Both the position numbers and the translations under genes were made by a program. From contig NZ_QLUW01000002.1 of assembly GCF_003268025.1 (NCBI RefSeq), forward strand, positions 124,001 through 188,000: a DNA stretch of 64,000 nucleotides. Reading direction: 5' to 3'. Positions 26,019 through 34,800 of the stretch are shown here, piece after piece. The DNA is from Paenibacillus montanisoli. GTDB lineage: Bacteria > Bacillota > Bacilli > Paenibacillales > Paenibacillaceae. Within the stretch, counting starts at the first letter, position 1. Each line of letters opens with the position of its first letter. The notes below the pieces were generated by a model. It was given only the letters and a program-made list of their open reading frames with translations, had not been told where the DNA came from and ran no database searches.

Positions 26019-27536
26019 TCATTTTTTCTCGGAGATGTTAAACATTTGCGTTATGGTACCGTGTTTCTCTAAGGCTTCTATGACAATATCGCTGTCCGAC
26101 ATAACCGCACGCCGGCCGCCGATTTCTAATTCATTCTCATGTCCTCTGCCGGTGATAAGGATACAATCATTGGCATTTGCCATGCTCACGGCTTGCAGTA
26201 CGGCATGCTGCCGATCCGGAATGACCAAACAACGATCCCGCTGTTCGACATTCAAGCCGTTTATCATGTCTGAAAGAATAGAATCCGGATGTTCCGTCCC
26301 CGGGTTATCCGAAGTTAAGATCACGATTTCCGCATGATCGGATGCCAAGCGAGCCATAATGGGCCGCTTCTCTCGGTCCCGATCTCCCCGGCTCCCCATG
26401 ACGACGAGCAATTTTCCTTTTACGCCTTGTTTTGTCGCGTGAATGATCGCATTCAAGCCGTCTGGATTATGGGCATAATCAACAACAACCCGGTAGGGTT
26501 TCCCGGTGGGAACTTCTTGCGAACGGCCTCTAACGCCGTCGAATTCGCTCAAGCCTTCGCGAATCGCCTGCATGGGAAGCCCTTCCACTAAACAAACGGA
26601 AATCGCGGCAAGCGCGTTGTAAACGTTATGTATACCCGTAAGAGGCAAGGCAAACTCGCCATCCCCCCAAGGAGTGCGCACAGTAAATGTTGTTTTATCG
26701 CTGCGCATATCGATGTGATGTGCCGTGATTTCCGCGTGCTCCTTCAATCCATAACGCAGCACTTGCGCGCTCGTATGGCTGGCGATTTCGGCGCTTGCCG
26801 GATCATCACCGTTCAATACCGCCGTTTTGCGATAAGACTCATGACCGTTGCCTAATTGGGCGAATAATAGCTTCTTGCTTGCGAGATAACGTTCCATCGT
26901 GTGATGAAAGTCCAAGTGATCATGCGTCAAATTCGTGAAGACGACCGTACGGAAATCGCAGCCGCGAAGCCTGCCTAGTTCAAGGCCGTGTGAGGAGGCC
27001 TCGATTAAGGCATACTCGCCGTTCTGCTTGCGAATCCGGGCTAAATAGTTCTGTATCGTCAAAACATCCGGGGTTGTGTTCCGGGTATATTCGTGCTCCG
27101 CTCCCATACGGAATCCCAGCGTGCCGATCATGCCTGCGCTTCGACGTGCGAATCGGAGAACATGATGAATCATATGCATGGTTGTCGTTTTTCCGTTCGT
27201 GCCCGTAATGCCGATCAGCTTCGTGGAATTGTCGTCATTCCCGTACCAGATGTTCGCCAGCACGGCTAAAGCTTTGTAGGTATCGGGAACGATTACGGCA
27301 GCCGCAATGGTTTTGGGAAGAGGCAGCTCTCTCTGGATCACAACCGCTGCGGCACCGTTTCGCGCGGCCTCTTCGATGAAGTCGTGGCCATCCACTTTGA
27401 AACCGTGAACGCATACAAACAGATCTCCGGGCTTAACCGATCGGGAATCCGTTTGAATATCATAGATCGTGATGTCGGCGTCGCCAATGATAGTTTTCAC
27501 GAGTAAAGCATCGACGAGACAATGTAGTTGCAGCAT
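26019..27536 (-). CDS. MurE-type UDP-N-acetylmuramyl-tripeptide synthetase, stand-alone paralogue
   Basis: A 505-residue Mur ligase. It has the three domains: N-terminal UDP-substrate domain (about 1-105), ATP-binding domain with GTNGKTTT (about 118) and EASSHGLELGR (about 180), and C-terminal domain with YAHNPDGL (about 365). MurE adds diaminopimelate or lysine to UDP-MurNAc-Ala-Glu in the cytoplasm. The diaminopimelate-specific motif DNPR is DNPG here (about 417), one base change from arginine (CCG GGG for CCG CGG). It is alone, outside a division/cell-wall cluster, so it is likely a second MurE with different amino-acid use. Confidence 0.85.
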   Translation of the reverse strand: MLQLHCLVDALLVKTIIGDADITIYDIQTDSRSVKPGDLFVCVHGFKVDGHDFIEEAARNGAAAVVIQRELPLPKTIAAAVIVPDTYKALAVLANIWYGNDDNSTKLIGITGTNGKTTTMHMIHHVLRFARRSAGMIGTLGFRMGAEHEYTRNTTPDVLTIQNYLARIRKQNGEYALIEASSHGLELGRLRGCDFRTVVFTNLTHDHLDFHHTMERYLASKKLLFAQLGNGHESYRKTAVLNGDDPASAEIASHTSAQVLRYGLKEHAEITAHHIDMRSDKTTFTVRTPWGDGEFALPLTGIHNVYNALAAISVCLVEGLPMQAIREGLSEFDGVRGRSQEVPTGKPYRVVVDYAHNPDGLNAIIHATKQGVKGKLLVVMGSRGDRDREKRPIMARLASDHAEIVILTSDNPGTEHPDSILSDMINGLNVEQRDRCLVIPDRQHAVLQAVSMANANDCILITGRGHENELEIGGRRAVMSDSDIVIEALEKHGTITQMFNISEKK

Positions 27537-27705
27537 GCGTTCACCTTCTTCACATAACCACCGTCCAAGTCTGGATATGGCGGCTATTGCTTTTGTTTAT
27601 AAGATGCCTTATTTTTTTTCAAAAAACACCTTTTCCCAGATCTGAAATACAGATTTGCTTAGAGATAGAGACAACTCCAAGTCTAACCCAAATATGCATA
27701 ACAAA

Positions 27706-27730
27706 AACCGGCTCCCGTTGAGAGCCGGTT
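27706..27730. terminator. Rho-independent terminator of the SLH-protein gene
   Basis: A 9-bp stem (27706-27714 with 27722-27730) with a seven-base loop. T runs flank it on both strands, and it lies just after the SLH-protein stop. Confidence 0.8.
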
Positions 27731-27748
27731 TTTTACCGGAATTATAAG

Positions 27749-29221
27749 TTATTTTACATCAATCTCAATCCCGTGCGCCGTTGCCCACGTCCCGATTGGA
27801 GATACCTCATACGTCACCCCGGCAGCCAGCTTGCCGCCGTTTAGGATATCGAAAATTCCGGTCCCTGCTTTGCGCGTTTGCACTCGATATTGAGCGTTCA
27901 GCATCGAACCGTCATTGCCTTCTAACTGGACGGAGCGATATGCGAACAGCTCGTCACCCGGATCGGCGGACAGCGATAAGGAAATCGATGCCCCGTCGAT
28001 ATTCGCGGCTGAAGCAATCACGAGCGGTTCGGTTTGCTGAGCGGTGAATTTGTTATTCTCAAGCTCAAACCAATCCGAGGTCACGGTATACGATACGCCT
28101 GGCTGGAGCGATATGCCTGCAGGCAGACGGAACTTCGGTTCCTGTTTGCCATCGGTCGACTGCGTGAAGCCTACATAGTTCACGGTAATCGGCATGCCGC
28201 CTTCAGGCGTTAGCACTGCCTGACGGCTCGCAAGGGAAGAGATGATTTGCAGCGGCTTACCATTGTAGCTGTTGTCCTCTTCAAGAACGATCGCATTCGC
28301 GCCGCGGCCACCCGCATAAGCGGAAATGACATAGCCATAATCGATGACGCCTTCCTCGCGCGAGGAGCTAACCTCGAACGTGTCGCCGGTTACTTGCCGC
28401 ACGTCTTTCAGACGAATCGCTTCTTCGCCGGACGTCACGCTGAATGTCTGCTTGCCTTTATACGTCAGCGAGAATACCTCGCCGGATTTCATCGTCTGGA
28501 CAGGCACGATATAGGTCGCGATCGATCCCGTCTTCAGCCTAGGCTGATTGACAAGCTTCAAGCCGTTGCTTAGCATCATATTCGCTTGCGCGGCGGCCGT
28601 CGTCTCGTCTCCCAACGTCATTGGCCTGTCGAACTTAACTTCCAGCGTGATCTTGTTGAGCGCTTTTACCGAAACGATCGACGCAGACTCGCTGCGGACC
28701 GCTTGCTGCGCGAAAACGAGCAGCCGTGCCGCTTCGCCGCGCGTTATTTTATGTTGACCGATTTGTAAAGTCTGCATCCAATATTGCACCGATTTGACAT
28801 CGCGCTGCAGCGCCTTGGCGATGATCGGCGCAAGTTCGGAGCCTTCAGCCTGTTTATTCGGATGGAAGGCTGCATCCCCTTGCAGCAAGCCTCCTTTAAT
28901 CGCGGCGTTTACGTAGGCATCGTACCATTTAGACTGCGGCGATGGGGCTTCCGTCTGATCGAGCTCCAAGCCAAGCGCCAAGACCGCCATCTTAATGAAT
29001 TCGGCGTTCGTTACTTGACGCTCTTCGTGCAGCTTTCCATCTCCTGTTCCTTGAAGGATGCCTTGCTTCGCCAGTTTATCCACTGCTTGCTGGATGGTGC
29101 TGCCTGCTTTTGCGACGCTTGCGCTTGCTTCCGAAGCAGGCGTATGAAACGGTAACAGAGCTCCTCCTCCGATTACAACCGCCATCGCGATTTTAGCTGC
29201 TTGCTGCTTCGTCTTGTTCAT
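27749..29221 (-). CDS. S-layer homology (SLH) domain surface protein
   Basis: A 490-residue exported protein. A signal peptide (about 1-33) is followed by SLH-like repeats (about 45-170, with AVDKLAKQGILQGTGDGKL and AAIKGGLLQG), which anchor proteins to pyruvylated wall polymers, and a long C-terminal beta-rich region of unknown role. The start at 29221 is chosen for AGAGGA 8 bases upstream; an ATG two codons earlier is possible. Three 11-bp-spaced repeats lie upstream, next to a two-component regulator gene, which suggests control by that system. Confidence 0.8.
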   Translation of the reverse strand: MNKTKQQAAKIAMAVVIGGGALLPFHTPASEASASVAKAGSTIQQAVDKLAKQGILQGTGDGKLHEERQVTNAEFIKMAVLALGLELDQTEAPSPQSKWYDAYVNAAIKGGLLQGDAAFHPNKQAEGSELAPIIAKALQRDVKSVQYWMQTLQIGQHKITRGEAARLLVFAQQAVRSESASIVSVKALNKITLEVKFDRPMTLGDETTAAAQANMMLSNGLKLVNQPRLKTGSIATYIVPVQTMKSGEVFSLTYKGKQTFSVTSGEEAIRLKDVRQVTGDTFEVSSSREEGVIDYGYVISAYAGGRGANAIVLEEDNSYNGKPLQIISSLASRQAVLTPEGGMPITVNYVGFTQSTDGKQEPKFRLPAGISLQPGVSYTVTSDWFELENNKFTAQQTEPLVIASAANIDGASISLSLSADPGDELFAYRSVQLEGNDGSMLNAQYRVQTRKAGTGIFDILNGGKLAAGVTYEVSPIGTWATAHGIEIDVK

Positions 29222-29311
29222 GTCCATCTTCCTCTCGGCTCTGGTTTAATGGCGTTCCCTTTGACACGTTTATCATAGCGAACGGCTCTAAACCGGCTTC
29301 TAAGAAAGTCT

Positions 29312-29339
29312 AAACAATATATAAACAAAGACGAAACAA
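29312..29339 (-). promoter_or_regulatory. Three direct repeats at exact 11-bp spacing
   Basis: AAACAA occurs at 29312, 29323 and 29334, which is TTGTTT on the minus strand every 11 bases. A -10-like TATGAT lies about 34 bases further towards the SLH gene (29277-29272). Such helical-phase repeats are typical OmpR-family binding sites, and an OmpR-family gene is adjacent. Confidence 0.5.
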
Positions 29340-29359
29340 TGTTTAAACCGGATGGCTAG

Positions 29360-30061
29360 CTATACGGTAAACCGATAGCCCGCGCCCCAAACCGTCCCGA
29401 TAAACTGCGGATTCGCCGGATCCTCTTCAATCTTCTCCCGGATCCGCGAAATATGGACGGTCACCGTTGCGATCTCGCCGCTGGATTCAAGCCCCCAAAT
29501 CCGCTCGAATAGCTCTTCTTTGCTGAAGACCCGGTTCGGATGTTCGGCCAGAAACAGCAGCACCTCGAATTCTTTTGTAGTCAGCGATACTTCGCGGTCG
29601 CGCACGAAGACGCGGTAAGCGGCTTTATGGACCGTGAGCTCCCGAATCCGGAGCACATCCGGATCGGCTTTCCGCTCCGTCGCCCGGTTTTTCGTAAAGC
29701 GGTCATACCTGGCCAAATGCGCCTTCGCCCGCGCTACCAGCTCGCTTGGACTAAACGGCTTTGTGACGAAATCGTCCGCGCCAAGCCCAAAGCCTCTAAT
29801 TTTCTCCACTTCCTCATTCTTGGCCGATACGATGAGCACCGGAATGTCCAGCCTCTCCCTCACCTGCTTGCATATATCGAAACCGTTGACTCCCGGAAGC
29901 TGCAGATCAAGAATGAGCAGATCGAAGCCCCCGCCAAGCGCTAGCTCCAGCCCTTCACGCCCATCGTGTACGATCTCGGCTTCCATATTGTGCAGTCCAA
30001 AATAATCCCTCTGCAGCTCTGCGATATAAGGATCGTCTTCAATGATCAAGATTCGTTTCAT
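29360..30061 (-). CDS. OmpR/PhoB-family response regulator
   Basis: A 233-residue response regulator. The receiver domain (1-118) has the acidic pair EDD at 8-10, phospho-acceptor Asp52 in LLILDLQLPG and Lys in VTKPFSP (about 100). The C-terminal winged helix (about 135-230) contains TTKEFEVLLFLAEH and GAGYRF. It lies 7 bases after its histidine kinase. Targets may include the SLH gene and the kinase promoter. Confidence 0.93.
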   Translation of the reverse strand: MKRILIIEDDPYIAELQRDYFGLHNMEAEIVHDGREGLELALGGGFDLLILDLQLPGVNGFDICKQVRERLDIPVLIVSAKNEEVEKIRGFGLGADDFVTKPFSPSELVARAKAHLARYDRFTKNRATERKADPDVLRIRELTVHKAAYRVFVRDREVSLTTKEFEVLLFLAEHPNRVFSKEELFERIWGLESSGEIATVTVHISRIREKIEEDPANPQFIGTVWGAGYRFTV

Positions 30062-30068
30062 ATGCGCA

Positions 30069-31547
30069 TCACCGTCTTTTCTTTAGTAGTGGAAGTGTAA
30101 AATGAATCTCTGTCCCTCCGCCCTCTTCGCTTCGGGCAGTTATCGACCCGCCATGGCCTTCAATGATTTGCTTCGCAACCGCCAGGCCCAGACCGCTTCC
30201 GCCGGCAGCCGATGCGCGGGATTCGTCCGCCCGGTAGAAGCGGTCGAACACGAGCGGCAGCGCCTCTGCCTTGATGCCCGGTCCGTTGTCGGCAAGCATG
30301 ACGGATACGAACCTTTCCTCTTCAACCGCGCGAATACTGACGGTTATGATTTTAGGTTCGCGCGTCATGAATTTGAGGCTATTGGAGAGCAGATTGCGGA
30401 TCACGCGCTTAAGCTTCTCCCGATCTGCCCGGATCAAGACCGGCTGCACAGGCATTTGCTCCCACTTCAGCTGCACGCTTTCCCGTTCGAAGTCGATCGC
30501 ATGCTCGTCCACAAGCTCGCGCAGCAGCGACACCGCTTCGGCTTCCTCGAACGTGAACGGCTCCTTCTTCAGATCAAGCTTGGAGTAATAGAAAAGCTCC
30601 TCCACCATCCGCTCCATATCGGAGGCGCGGGTATGAATGGCGCGCGCGTACTGCTCCAGCTTCTCCGGCGTCCGCGCCACGCCGTCCCGGATCCCCTCCG
30701 CATAGCCTTTTATCGTCGTGATCGGCGTCCGCAGGTCATGCGAAATGTTCGAAAGCAGCTGCTTCCGGTTGTCCTCGTATTGAAGCTGCAACTGGATCGA
30801 GTCTTGCAGCCGCCGCCTCATCTCATCGAAGCTCAGAATGAGCTGTCCGACCTCATCTTTGGATGTCGCCCGAAGCTCGCCTTTAAGATCGCCTTCCTTG
30901 ATCCGTTCGGCCGACTTGCGAAGCCCTTCGAGCGGAAGAACGATCTTGCGCGTCACATAGCGATAAAGCACAAGTCCGGTAAGCAGCACAATGAACGCGA
31001 ACAACCCCACGAAGACAGGCAGCATGTTACGAACAAGCTCCGCAAACGGGCTCCGCTCACGGATGACGAAGATACTCCCCATCTCTTGCGCCGCTTCATC
31101 GAAATAGAAATCGAATTTGGCGTAGGCGAAGAAGCGGCTGCCGACATTCATCGTATTGCGGATCGAATAGTTCCCCATCTCGTAATCGGGCAGCGCCTGC
31201 GCAAAATCGCTTTCCTGCATATTCGGAGTCATATACAGCAGGCTGTCTCCCCTGCGAACAAGCAGGCCCGCCTGCACCATTTTGAGCTGGGTGTCGTAAT
31301 CCTTGAGCAGCGCAAGGTCCTTCAGCTTGGCCGGGTCATGCTTGGCCAAATATTTTAAATCGAGAAAAATGCTCTCCTCTTCTTCCGACAGCGGGTGAAG
31401 CGAGTAATGGATCGTGTAGAAGCTTCGAACGCTCCGTAGATCTCCCGTAACCGCGACGGATAACAAGTACGCTGCCAGCATAAACAACGTCACCGAAACG
31501 ATGACCACCGATGTAAACGAGAATAACAAACGAAACCGAATTGACAA
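30069..31547 (-). CDS. Two-component sensor histidine kinase
   Basis: A 492-residue membrane kinase. It has two membrane helices (about 8-30 and 155-180) around an extracellular sensor, a HAMP domain (about 180-230), HisKA with the phospho-acceptor in SHDLRTPITT (about 268) and an HATPase domain with NLLSNSLKF, DNGPGI and GLGLAV (about 370-485). The start is uncertain. A TTG at 31547 with GGGGGG 7 bases upstream is taken here; ATG 31562 and GTG 31571 give slightly longer forms without a ribosome site. It is co-transcribed with the response regulator. Confidence 0.9.
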   Translation of the reverse strand: MSIRFRLLFSFTSVVIVSVTLFMLAAYLLSVAVTGDLRSVRSFYTIHYSLHPLSEEEESIFLDLKYLAKHDPAKLKDLALLKDYDTQLKMVQAGLLVRRGDSLLYMTPNMQESDFAQALPDYEMGNYSIRNTMNVGSRFFAYAKFDFYFDEAAQEMGSIFVIRERSPFAELVRNMLPVFVGLFAFIVLLTGLVLYRYVTRKIVLPLEGLRKSAERIKEGDLKGELRATSKDEVGQLILSFDEMRRRLQDSIQLQLQYEDNRKQLLSNISHDLRTPITTIKGYAEGIRDGVARTPEKLEQYARAIHTRASDMERMVEELFYYSKLDLKKEPFTFEEAEAVSLLRELVDEHAIDFERESVQLKWEQMPVQPVLIRADREKLKRVIRNLLSNSLKFMTREPKIITVSIRAVEEERFVSVMLADNGPGIKAEALPLVFDRFYRADESRASAAGGSGLGLAVAKQIIEGHGGSITARSEEGGGTEIHFTLPLLKKRR

Positions 31548-31612
31548 CCGAACGCCCCCCATCCTGCACACTGGCTTTATTCTAGCATAAAGGACGAGCT
31601 ATTTCTGAAATC

Positions 31613-31631
31613 CATTTAAGCTGCATTTAAG
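31613..31631. promoter_or_regulatory. Tandem CATTTAAG repeat between divergent genes
   Basis: CATTTAAG at 31613-31620 and again at 31624-31631, starts 11 bases apart, lies between the kinase gene and the divergent phosphodiester glycosidase gene. A -10-like TAGAAT faces the kinase (31584-31579). This fits a response-regulator site for autoregulation and/or control of the divergent gene. Confidence 0.45.
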
Positions 31632-31679
31632 TAACCCCGCCTATTGTTAAGGTATCAAAAAGATTGGAGTGACCGACAG

Positions 31680-32651
31680 ATGACGCAAAAGAAGAGAAAG
31701 CCGCGGCGAAAGCTGATCATCGGCCTGACCATAACTTTAACGACCGTTGGGGCTGTTCTATACGGATTGGCGGACCGGTACTTGATCGAACACGTGGAGG
31801 TGGTCGTCCAGCCGGCGTCGGCGGCCGGCACCGCCGTCACTGCAGCGGCATCAGCCAACTCGTCAACAGAATCGAATTCAGCAGCAAATCAGGCAACGTC
31901 CGACGATTGGAATTATTCCAGCGACACTACGGATATTGCGATCAAGAAAGTGGAAAACGGCACCGGCGAGGATAAAATCACCTATTACGTAGCCGATGTC
32001 CAGGTAAAGGAGGCTTCAAAGCTGCTGACTGCTTTTGCGGATAACGCCTTCGGCCGCAACATTACCGAGGCTACATCGGAGATTGCTTCCGCGAACAACG
32101 CGATATTCGCCGTTAACGGCGACTATTACGGATTCCGAAATGACGGCGTCATTATCCGAAACGGTACGCTCTACCGGAACGAGCCCGCGCGTGACGGACT
32201 AGCCTTGTATAGCGACGGCACGATGAAATCGTATAACGAGGAGGAAGTTTCGGCCGATGAGCTGCTCGCAAGCGGCGTTACGAACACCTTCTCCTTCGGC
32301 CCCGTCCTGGTGAAGAACGGCGAAGCTATCGACAATTTCGACAACCTGAAGATTGATACGAACTTCGGCAACCGCTCAATCGACGATGCGAACCCGCGTA
32401 CGGGAATTGGCGTCATCTCGCCAAATCATTATGTCTTCGTCGTCGTTGACGGCCGGCAAGAGAACTACAGCAGAGGCATGACGCTTGATGAATTCGCGCA
32501 GCTGTTCAAGGATTTAGGCGTAACCGAGGCCTACAATCTCGACGGCGGCGGCTCGTCCACCATGTATTTCATGGGCCGCGTCGTCAACAGTCCAGGCAAT
32601 AGAGGGAATGATGAGCGCGGCGTCAGCGATATTATCTATCTCGCCGATTAA
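31680..32651 (+). CDS. Phosphodiester glycosidase family (NAGPA-type) exported protein
   Basis: A 323-residue protein with one N-terminal membrane anchor (about 12-32), a low-complexity A/S/T/N linker (about 45-75) and an NAGPA-type domain (about 95-320) with AVNGDYYG and a C-terminal DGGGSSTMY. Family members cleave sugar-phosphodiester links, as in N-acetylglucosamine-1-phosphodiester glycosidase; bacterial examples are linked to wall polymers. The start at 31680 follows GGAGTG by about 8 bases; the longer frame has none. The next gene is a GT2-GtrA glycosyltransferase, so surface-polymer work is likely. Confidence 0.85.
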   Translation: MTQKKRKPRRKLIIGLTITLTTVGAVLYGLADRYLIEHVEVVVQPASAAGTAVTAAASANSSTESNSAANQATSDDWNYSSDTTDIAIKKVENGTGEDKITYYVADVQVKEASKLLTAFADNAFGRNITEATSEIASANNAIFAVNGDYYGFRNDGVIIRNGTLYRNEPARDGLALYSDGTMKSYNEEEVSADELLASGVTNTFSFGPVLVKNGEAIDNFDNLKIDTNFGNRSIDDANPRTGIGVISPNHYVFVVVDGRQENYSRGMTLDEFAQLFKDLGVTEAYNLDGGGSSTMYFMGRVVNSPGNRGNDERGVSDIIYLAD

Positions 32652-32693
32652 TGGCAGTAATGGCAGTGATTGATTACCAAGGAGGCTGAAAAA

Positions 32694-33746
32694 ATGAATG
32701 TACTGATTCCGGCTTATGAACCCGACCATAGACTGCTATCGCTGATCGAGAATTTGAAGAAAGCGGAGAGCGATATGAATATTGTTATAGTCGATGATGG
32801 CAGCGGCGATGCGTATCGCGATATTTTCAACGGTGCCCGCGAGGCCGGATGCACCGTGCTCACCCATCCGGCCAATCTCGGCAAAGGCCGTGCGCTTAAA
32901 ACGGGATTCCTTTACTTGAGCGAGAGCGGCTTGTCTGAGGGAGTCGTTTGCGCGGACAGCGACGGACAGCATCTGCCATCCGATATCATTCGGATCGTGG
33001 AAGCCGTGGCCGAGCATCCGAACGAGATCGTGCTCGGAAGCCGGCATTTTACGGGTACCGTCCCGCTTCGCAGCCGCTTTGGCAACAACGTGACCCGTTT
33101 GGTTTATACCTTTACGACCGGCCGGCGTATTCAAGATACCCAGACCGGCCTGCGCGGATTCTCGGCATCGATGCTGGATTGGCTGTGCCAAATTCCCGGC
33201 GAGCGATTCGAATATGAGATGAACATGCTGCTTGCGGCTCAGAAGGATGGATATAGGATGCACGAGGTGCCGATCGATACGGTTTATTTGGAAAACAACA
33301 AATCATCGCATTTCCGCCCGATTGCCGATTCGCTCCAGGTGTATGCGCCGATCCTGAAGTTTTGCTCGACTTCCGTACTGTCGGCCGCCTTGGACTGGAT
33401 TCTCCTCGTTCTGCTGCAGATGATGACTGACAGTTTGCTCATCTCGGTCTTCGGCGCAAGGATTGGCAGCTCCCTATTCAATTATGCGATGAACCGACGC
33501 TACGTATTTGACCGCAAGCAAAAGTCCTCCATCCTATCTTCGGCACCGAAATATTTTGCGCTCGTCGTTTTGATCCTGATGTTTAACTACGGTTTCATGT
33601 ACCTTTTCAAGGAAAGCCTTGGACTCCCCCTTCTCGTCGCCAAGCTGTTTACCGAAGGATCGCTGTTCGCGTTCAGCTATTGGTCGCAGCATCAATTCGT
33701 CTTCCAGGCAAGGAGGCTTCCCCGAACGTCCAGAACGATAACTTAA
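32694..33746 (+). CDS. Glycosyltransferase family 2 fused to a GtrA membrane domain
   Basis: A 350-residue fusion. The N-terminal GT2 domain (about 1-215) has VDDGSGD, DSDGQH and the GSRHF region, as in polyprenyl-phosphate sugar transferases. The C-terminal GtrA domain (about 220-345) has four helices and probably moves or anchors the lipid-linked sugar. The start at 32694 has AAGGAGG 8 bases upstream. It follows the NAGPA-type gene by 42 bases and is followed by a strong terminator. Confidence 0.88.
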   Translation: MNVLIPAYEPDHRLLSLIENLKKAESDMNIVIVDDGSGDAYRDIFNGAREAGCTVLTHPANLGKGRALKTGFLYLSESGLSEGVVCADSDGQHLPSDIIRIVEAVAEHPNEIVLGSRHFTGTVPLRSRFGNNVTRLVYTFTTGRRIQDTQTGLRGFSASMLDWLCQIPGERFEYEMNMLLAAQKDGYRMHEVPIDTVYLENNKSSHFRPIADSLQVYAPILKFCSTSVLSAALDWILLVLLQMMTDSLLISVFGARIGSSLFNYAMNRRYVFDRKQKSSILSSAPKYFALVVLILMFNYGFMYLFKESLGLPLLVAKLFTEGSLFAFSYWSQHQFVFQARRLPRTSRTIT

Positions 33747-33757
33747 TTCATAGTCCA

Positions 33758-33794
33758 AACGCCAGCTCCTCTTGTAATGGAGCTGGCGTTTTTT
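33758..33794 (+). terminator. Rho-independent terminator
   Basis: A 12-bp perfect stem (33758-33769 with 33779-33790) and T6 on the plus strand, directly after the GT2-GtrA gene. Confidence 0.9.
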
Positions 33795-33851
33795 GCGCTT
33801 ACAGCGTTACAATATTATTAGGGTGTTTGTCAGAGGGAGTTGGGGGATTCG

Positions 33852-34379
33852 ATGCGTACGTATGCAATTGTTGGACTTATTTTTTTCTCCATTCTGCTAG
33901 CCAGCTGCGGCTCGCGTGAAGAGGCGATGGTCCATCCGACGACGGAAGTCGCTGTTACCGAAGGCGATTTCACCTACCGCCTCGTGACGGCGAAGCCCGA
34001 ATACAGCCGCGGGGAAACAGTTCCGATTTACGCGGAGTTGACGTATATCGGGGATGAAGCGAGCATCACGATTAACCATTCCGCTTCGCCGTTTAATTTT
34101 CCGATTCAGGAGCTGACAACGGGCTACGTTATCGACTACGCAATGACCGATGAGGGCGCCAGCACGAAGCTGATCAAAGGCAAACCGCTGCGCGGCACGT
34201 TCAACATCCGAGGCGGCAGCTATAGCGAGAACGACCCGAAAGCCTATAAGGACTTTATCGATAACTTCCGCAAAAACGGATATGCCAAAGGCCATTACGC
34301 AGTGAATGGCTTTGCCGATTTTTCCGTGGCGGACCAGCGGGTGCGAATAGGTGCGCAAATTGATTTTCTCGTCGATTAA
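33852..34379 (+). CDS. Putative lipoprotein, unknown function
   Basis: A 175-residue lipoprotein. The signal peptide ends in LLASC, and the mature part reads as a single beta-sandwich-like domain with VTAKPEYSRGETVPIYAELTY-like alternating strands. No family is recognised with certainty; intracellular proteinase inhibitor-like folds (BsuPI) look similar. The ATG at 33852 follows a GGGGGA ribosome site. It stands alone after a terminator. Confidence 0.65.
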   Translation: MRTYAIVGLIFFSILLASCGSREEAMVHPTTEVAVTEGDFTYRLVTAKPEYSRGETVPIYAELTYIGDEASITINHSASPFNFPIQELTTGYVIDYAMTDEGASTKLIKGKPLRGTFNIRGGSYSENDPKAYKDFIDNFRKNGYAKGHYAVNGFADFSVADQRVRIGAQIDFLVD

Positions 34380-34473
34380 GTTTACCTAGTTAAGCCAAGG
34401 TAAACTTGACTTTGCCGCTGCCCAAACCTTTCGCCGCGGCCGGGCGATCGCATTTTTGGAGAAGCTTCGTCTA

Positions 34474-34665
34474 ATGCGCTCAACCCTGCAACAGCAGCTC
34501 AGTCAACCGGAGTATGAAACGATCAAGCAAGTGGTCAGCGGGGAACTGAATGCCGTCGATGCCTTCATTCAGGAGTTTATCCATACGTTCGAGCTTCACG
34601 AGGCACCTGATGTGCAAATGGATCAAACACTTGAACGGAATGAAGATGAGGACAGCCATGCTTGA
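34474..34665 (+). CDS. Small hypothetical helical protein
   Basis: A 63-residue acidic protein, predicted helical, with no membrane segment and an acidic tail. The ATG at 34474 lies about 11 bases after GGAG; a TTG at 34456 is the alternative start. I do not recognise the family. The small size and weak ribosome spacing make it less certain than its neighbours. Confidence 0.45.
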   Translation: MRSTLQQQLSQPEYETIKQVVSGELNAVDAFIQEFIHTFELHEAPDVQMDQTLERNEDEDSHA

Positions 34666-34731
34666 TGTACCGGAACAATACTGCCTTCATGATGACTCCA
34701 TTTCCTTAATCAAGTAGCCGACGCAAATGAA

Positions 34732-34773
34732 AAGAGGCAATTTCCCTTCTGCCGCAGCGGGAAATTGCCTCTT
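34732..34773 (-). terminator. Rho-independent terminator of the VTC/DUF4956 operon
   Basis: A 15-bp perfect stem (34732-34746 with 34759-34773) with a 12-base loop and a short T run on the minus strand. It ends the operon that includes the broken carbohydrate-binding gene. Confidence 0.8.
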
Positions 34774-34800
34774 CTATTCTTACTTATTCAGTTAAAACCT

